Assembly: GCF_040545875.1 (NCBI RefSeq)
Contig: NZ_JBEPMR010000004.1
From: Faecalicatena_A orotica
GTDB taxonomy: Bacteria; Bacillota; Clostridia; Lachnospirales; Lachnospiraceae
DNA: 64,000 nucleotides
Direction: 5' to 3' (one strand)
Position numbers and translations under genes: made by a program. Below the pieces are notes generated by a model. It saw only the letters and a list, made by a program, of their open reading frames with translations. It made no database searches and was not told the DNA's origin. Below, in pieces: positions 61,876-64,000 of the stretch (its first letter is position 1; the number at the start of each line of letters is the position of its first letter).

Positions 61876-63255
61876 ATGGAGCTGTTACGGAAGACAGGAC
61901 GTTTTTATAAAGAAATCATCATAAATAATATAGGCATATTTATTTTCATCGGAATTCTGTCCGTAATCTTTCATGATTACGGATGGTTTCCTAATGAAAA
62001 TATGTATGCCATTTCGCAGTTGGTTTACCACGTCGCCCTGCCAGTACTAATCAGCTTCGAGGGCGGAAGGAAGACCGGTGGGAACAGCGGAGGGCTCACA
62101 GCCGCCCTGGCGGTCTGCGGCATTGCAGCGGGTGGTACTGAGTCTGGCCTCTGGGGCGCGCTTCTGATCGGTCCCGCGGCCGGATTCCTCTGGAAGTACA
62201 GTTTTCAGTGGATTTCCTGTAAATGCAAGGCTTCCCTGCAGATGCTTGTCAAGAACCTCTGGATCGCGGTTCTGGCAGGTCTTATGGCGGGTATGGCTTA
62301 TGCAGTTCTCACACCGGTTATGAACCAGTTTATCACACTTTTATCACGTTTTACCGACATGCTGGTGGAATTCGGGATGTTAGGGACTCTCGCTTTTATC
62401 ATTGAGCCCGCAAAGGTATTTTTTCTGAACAACCTCATGAACCACAGCATTCTGGTTCCACTGGGAATGAGTCAGGCCGCCGCTCATGGCAGTTCAGTTT
62501 TCTTTCTGCTCGAGGCAAATCCAGGCCCCGGATTCGGTATGCTTGGGGCCCTGTTCCTCTGCCATAAGGAAAAGCGGCAGGAATATGGCGCCGCCATGTT
62601 TACCCAGGCGGTCGGAGGGCTTCACGAGGTTTATTTTCCCTATGTACTGTCCAACCTCTGGCTCCTTCTTCCTCTGATGGCCGGAGGTTTTGCCGGGAAC
62701 CTTACTTTTCAGTATCTGCACGCCGGACTGCAGGGGCCTGTATCTCCCGGAAGTGTGGTCACAATCCTCTTGATGGCCGGAAAGAATACATGGCTTTTCG
62801 CCCTTGCCGGGCTGGCAGTCTCCACGGCAGTATCCTTTGCCGGAAGCCTGCTTGTGTTAAAGATGACCACTAAAAGCAACAATACCGTTTCAAAAGAAAT
62901 AAGTACTCATGATAAATCTCCCGTGAACAATATAAATGAGGAAAAAAATATGAAAATGCAAAGAATTGCCGTGATCTGTGACGGTGGAGTCGGTACAAGC
63001 GCAATGGGTGCCTCCATCTTAAGAAGACGGCTGGCACAGGAAAAACTGACCGGCATCCAGGTGGACGCATATGCGGCAGACCTGATTCCTGACGGCATCG
63101 ACCTGATTGTATGCCAGAAGGATCTGTATGACCATCTGCCGGAGAAACTCAAATCAGATATAGGTCCGTCGAGAGAGATTTATACAGCCGGCAGCCTCCT
63201 TACCGCCGCATCCTATGATGGGCTGGTTTGTCTGCTTCGAGAGAGAGGAAGGTAA
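61876..63255 (+). CDS. Second, divergent mannitol-family PTS EIICB permease (459 aa)
   Basis: A paralogue of the preceding gene: the same layout of EIIC (GGLHEVYFPY, EANPGPGFG, IIEPAKVFFLNN), a short polar linker and EIIB (phosphocysteine in VICDGGVGTSAMGA). The N terminus and much of the membrane part have diverged and lack the FLSGMVMPNIGAF signature, which here reads NNIGIFIFIGILS. All catalytic residues I can see are kept, so a changed substrate, such as another hexitol, or a regulatory role is plausible. It starts 77 bases after mtlA and ends 4 bases before the regulator. Confidence 0.88.
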   Translation: MELLRKTGRFYKEIIINNIGIFIFIGILSVIFHDYGWFPNENMYAISQLVYHVALPVLISFEGGRKTGGNSGGLTAALAVCGIAAGGTESGLWGALLIGPAAGFLWKYSFQWISCKCKASLQMLVKNLWIAVLAGLMAGMAYAVLTPVMNQFITLLSRFTDMLVEFGMLGTLAFIIEPAKVFFLNNLMNHSILVPLGMSQAAAHGSSVFFLLEANPGPGFGMLGALFLCHKEKRQEYGAAMFTQAVGGLHEVYFPYVLSNLWLLLPLMAGGFAGNLTFQYLHAGLQGPVSPGSVVTILLMAGKNTWLFALAGLAVSTAVSFAGSLLVLKMTTKSNNTVSKEISTHDKSPVNNINEEKNMKMQRIAVICDGGVGTSAMGASILRRRLAQEKLTGIQVDAYAADLIPDGIDLIVCQKDLYDHLPEKLKSDIGPSREIYTAGSLLTAASYDGLVCLLRERGR

Positions 63256-63259
63256 CAGT

Positions 63260-64000
63260 ATGGATATTACCCCAAGGATCAAGCAAATATTACACGTGCT
63301 CCTTTCCGAAAAAAAGAGCATTTCCGTAAAGGATCTGGCCGCGAAGGTCGGTGTCAGCAAGCGGACCGTCCAGCGTGAGCTGGGTTATATCCAGAGTTCT
63401 TTGAAGCCCTATGATATCCGTTTCATGTCTAAGACAGGGGTCGGGGTGTGGCTGGAGGGCAGTGCGGAAGAAAAAAGGCGTATGTTTGATGATATCAGCC
63501 AGGGTGACTCCTATGATGTCAGCAACCGGGAAGAACGCAGGAAACGGCTTATCTTAGAGGTCCTGAAGGAAAAAGGGCTGAAGAAACTGTTTTATTACAG
63601 CAGCCAGTTTCAGGTCAGCGAAGCAACCATAAGTACAGATCTGGAAGCCGTCGGGGAATGGCTGAACCGGTACGGCCTTTTTGTGGTGCGCAAACCCGGA
63701 AGCGGTATTGCAGTTGAAGGCAGTGAAGAGAACTACCGCCGGGCAATCCGGGCATTTATTGATGAGAACATCGATACCCGCCTGATCCGGGATGCCTATG
63801 AATCCGACAGCAGTCAGGAAAGCTGCGAAGAATTTGCTAAAAGCAGCATGGGGAAGGTACTCAACGATGATATCCTGAAACGTGTCATCGGCTGTATTAT
63901 GGGGATGAACCATACCCGTGTCCTTACATTGACAGAGAACTCTTATATTGGCCTGATTATCCATATTTCCATTGCCATCAACCGGATTCTTAAGGATGAA
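63260..64000 (+). CDS. mtlR: MtlR/BglG-family PTS regulator, 5' part (247 aa visible)
   Basis: The frame opens at ATG 63260 with GAGGAAGG upstream and stays open to the window edge, so the gene is cut at its 3' end. The first part shows two winged helix-turn-helix domains (SVKDLAAKVGVSKRTVQREL at about 21-40 and QFQVSEATISTDLEAVGEWL at about 115-134). A PRD domain begins near residue 190 (FAKSSMGKVL onward). MtlR-type activators are controlled by PTS phosphorylation of PRD and C-terminal EIIA/EIIB-like domains, which would lie beyond the window. Confidence 0.9.
   Translation, partial: MDITPRIKQILHVLLSEKKSISVKDLAAKVGVSKRTVQRELGYIQSSLKPYDIRFMSKTGVGVWLEGSAEEKRRMFDDISQGDSYDVSNREERRKRLILEVLKEKGLKKLFYYSSQFQVSEATISTDLEAVGEWLNRYGLFVVRKPGSGIAVEGSEENYRRAIRAFIDENIDTRLIRDAYESDSSQESCEEFAKSSMGKVLNDDILKRVIGCIMGMNHTRVLTLTENSYIGLIIHISIAINRILKDE

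Noticed and set aside
1..64000. CRISPR arrays, tRNA or rRNA genes, transposases and prophage genes
   Set aside because: I read for regular spaced repeats, tRNA-like ends and DDE-type or integrase proteins and recognised none; a profile search could still find short ones.

Overview
The window looks like chromosomal DNA of an anaerobic, low-to-middle GC Firmicute of class Clostridia, most likely a gut Lachnospiraceae. This is inferred from strong AGGAGG-type ribosome binding sites, sigma-A promoters, GlgC/GlgD pairing, a selenocysteine-dependent glycine reductase operon, TRAP and PTS carbohydrate uptake, and YesMN-type two-component genes. No rRNA, tRNA, insertion sequence or CRISPR array was recognised.

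Layout. 0-4 kb: pfkA divergent from glgCD (glycolysis and glycogen), followed by a roughly 350-bp fold-back inverted repeat. 4-10 kb: a PTS EIIBCA, a GH13 alpha-glucosidase and a HAD phosphatase behind two overlapping RpiR regulators. 10-13.7 kb: an ABC/FtsX-type exporter that shares its transcript with the RpiR genes. 13.9-27.8 kb: an acid-sugar catabolic regulon (DUF1537 kinase, creatininase-like hydrolase, HpcH/HpaI aldolase, SMP-30 lactonase, fucose-isomerase-like protein, SDR, Ldh_2 dehydrogenase, LacI regulator, TRAP transporter, UroD-like methyltransferase). Three promoters in it carry the same palindrome at the same distance from the -10 box. 28-30.2 kb: DUF1015 protein and SEC-C methionine aminopeptidase. 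30.2-38.3 kb: a ROK-regulated amino-sugar or polyol cluster (sugar kinase, ROK regulator, class III aminotransferase, NagB, two almost identical Fe-type dehydrogenases flanking a GPH symporter). 38.4-40.5 kb: a TatD-associated radical SAM protein and a vitamin B6 salvage pair. 40.6-49 kb: the complete glycine reductase operon (grdX-grdE-grdB-trxB-trxA-grdA-grdC-grdD), preceded by a glycine riboswitch and terminator; grdA and grdB both read through an in-frame UGA. 49-59 kb: a GH94 phosphorylase, phosphohexomutase, YesMN two-component system and ABC importer operon. 59-60.2 kb: an AT-rich Abi_2/AbiF-type HEPN gene with a small terminated RNA just upstream. 60.2-64 kb: a mannitol-type PTS with two tandem EIICB genes and the start of an MtlR-type regulator, cut by the window edge.

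The genes describe a saccharolytic and amino-acid-fermenting cell: PTS, TRAP, GPH and ABC systems bring in sugars, sugar acids and oligosaccharides, glycolysis and glycogen handle the carbon, and glycine reductase disposes of electrons while making acetyl phosphate. The parts most worth follow-up are the AbiF-like toxin with its upstream RNA, the LacI-operator acid-sugar regulon with no recognisable dehydratase, and the ROK-operator cluster with a duplicated, gene-converted dehydrogenase.
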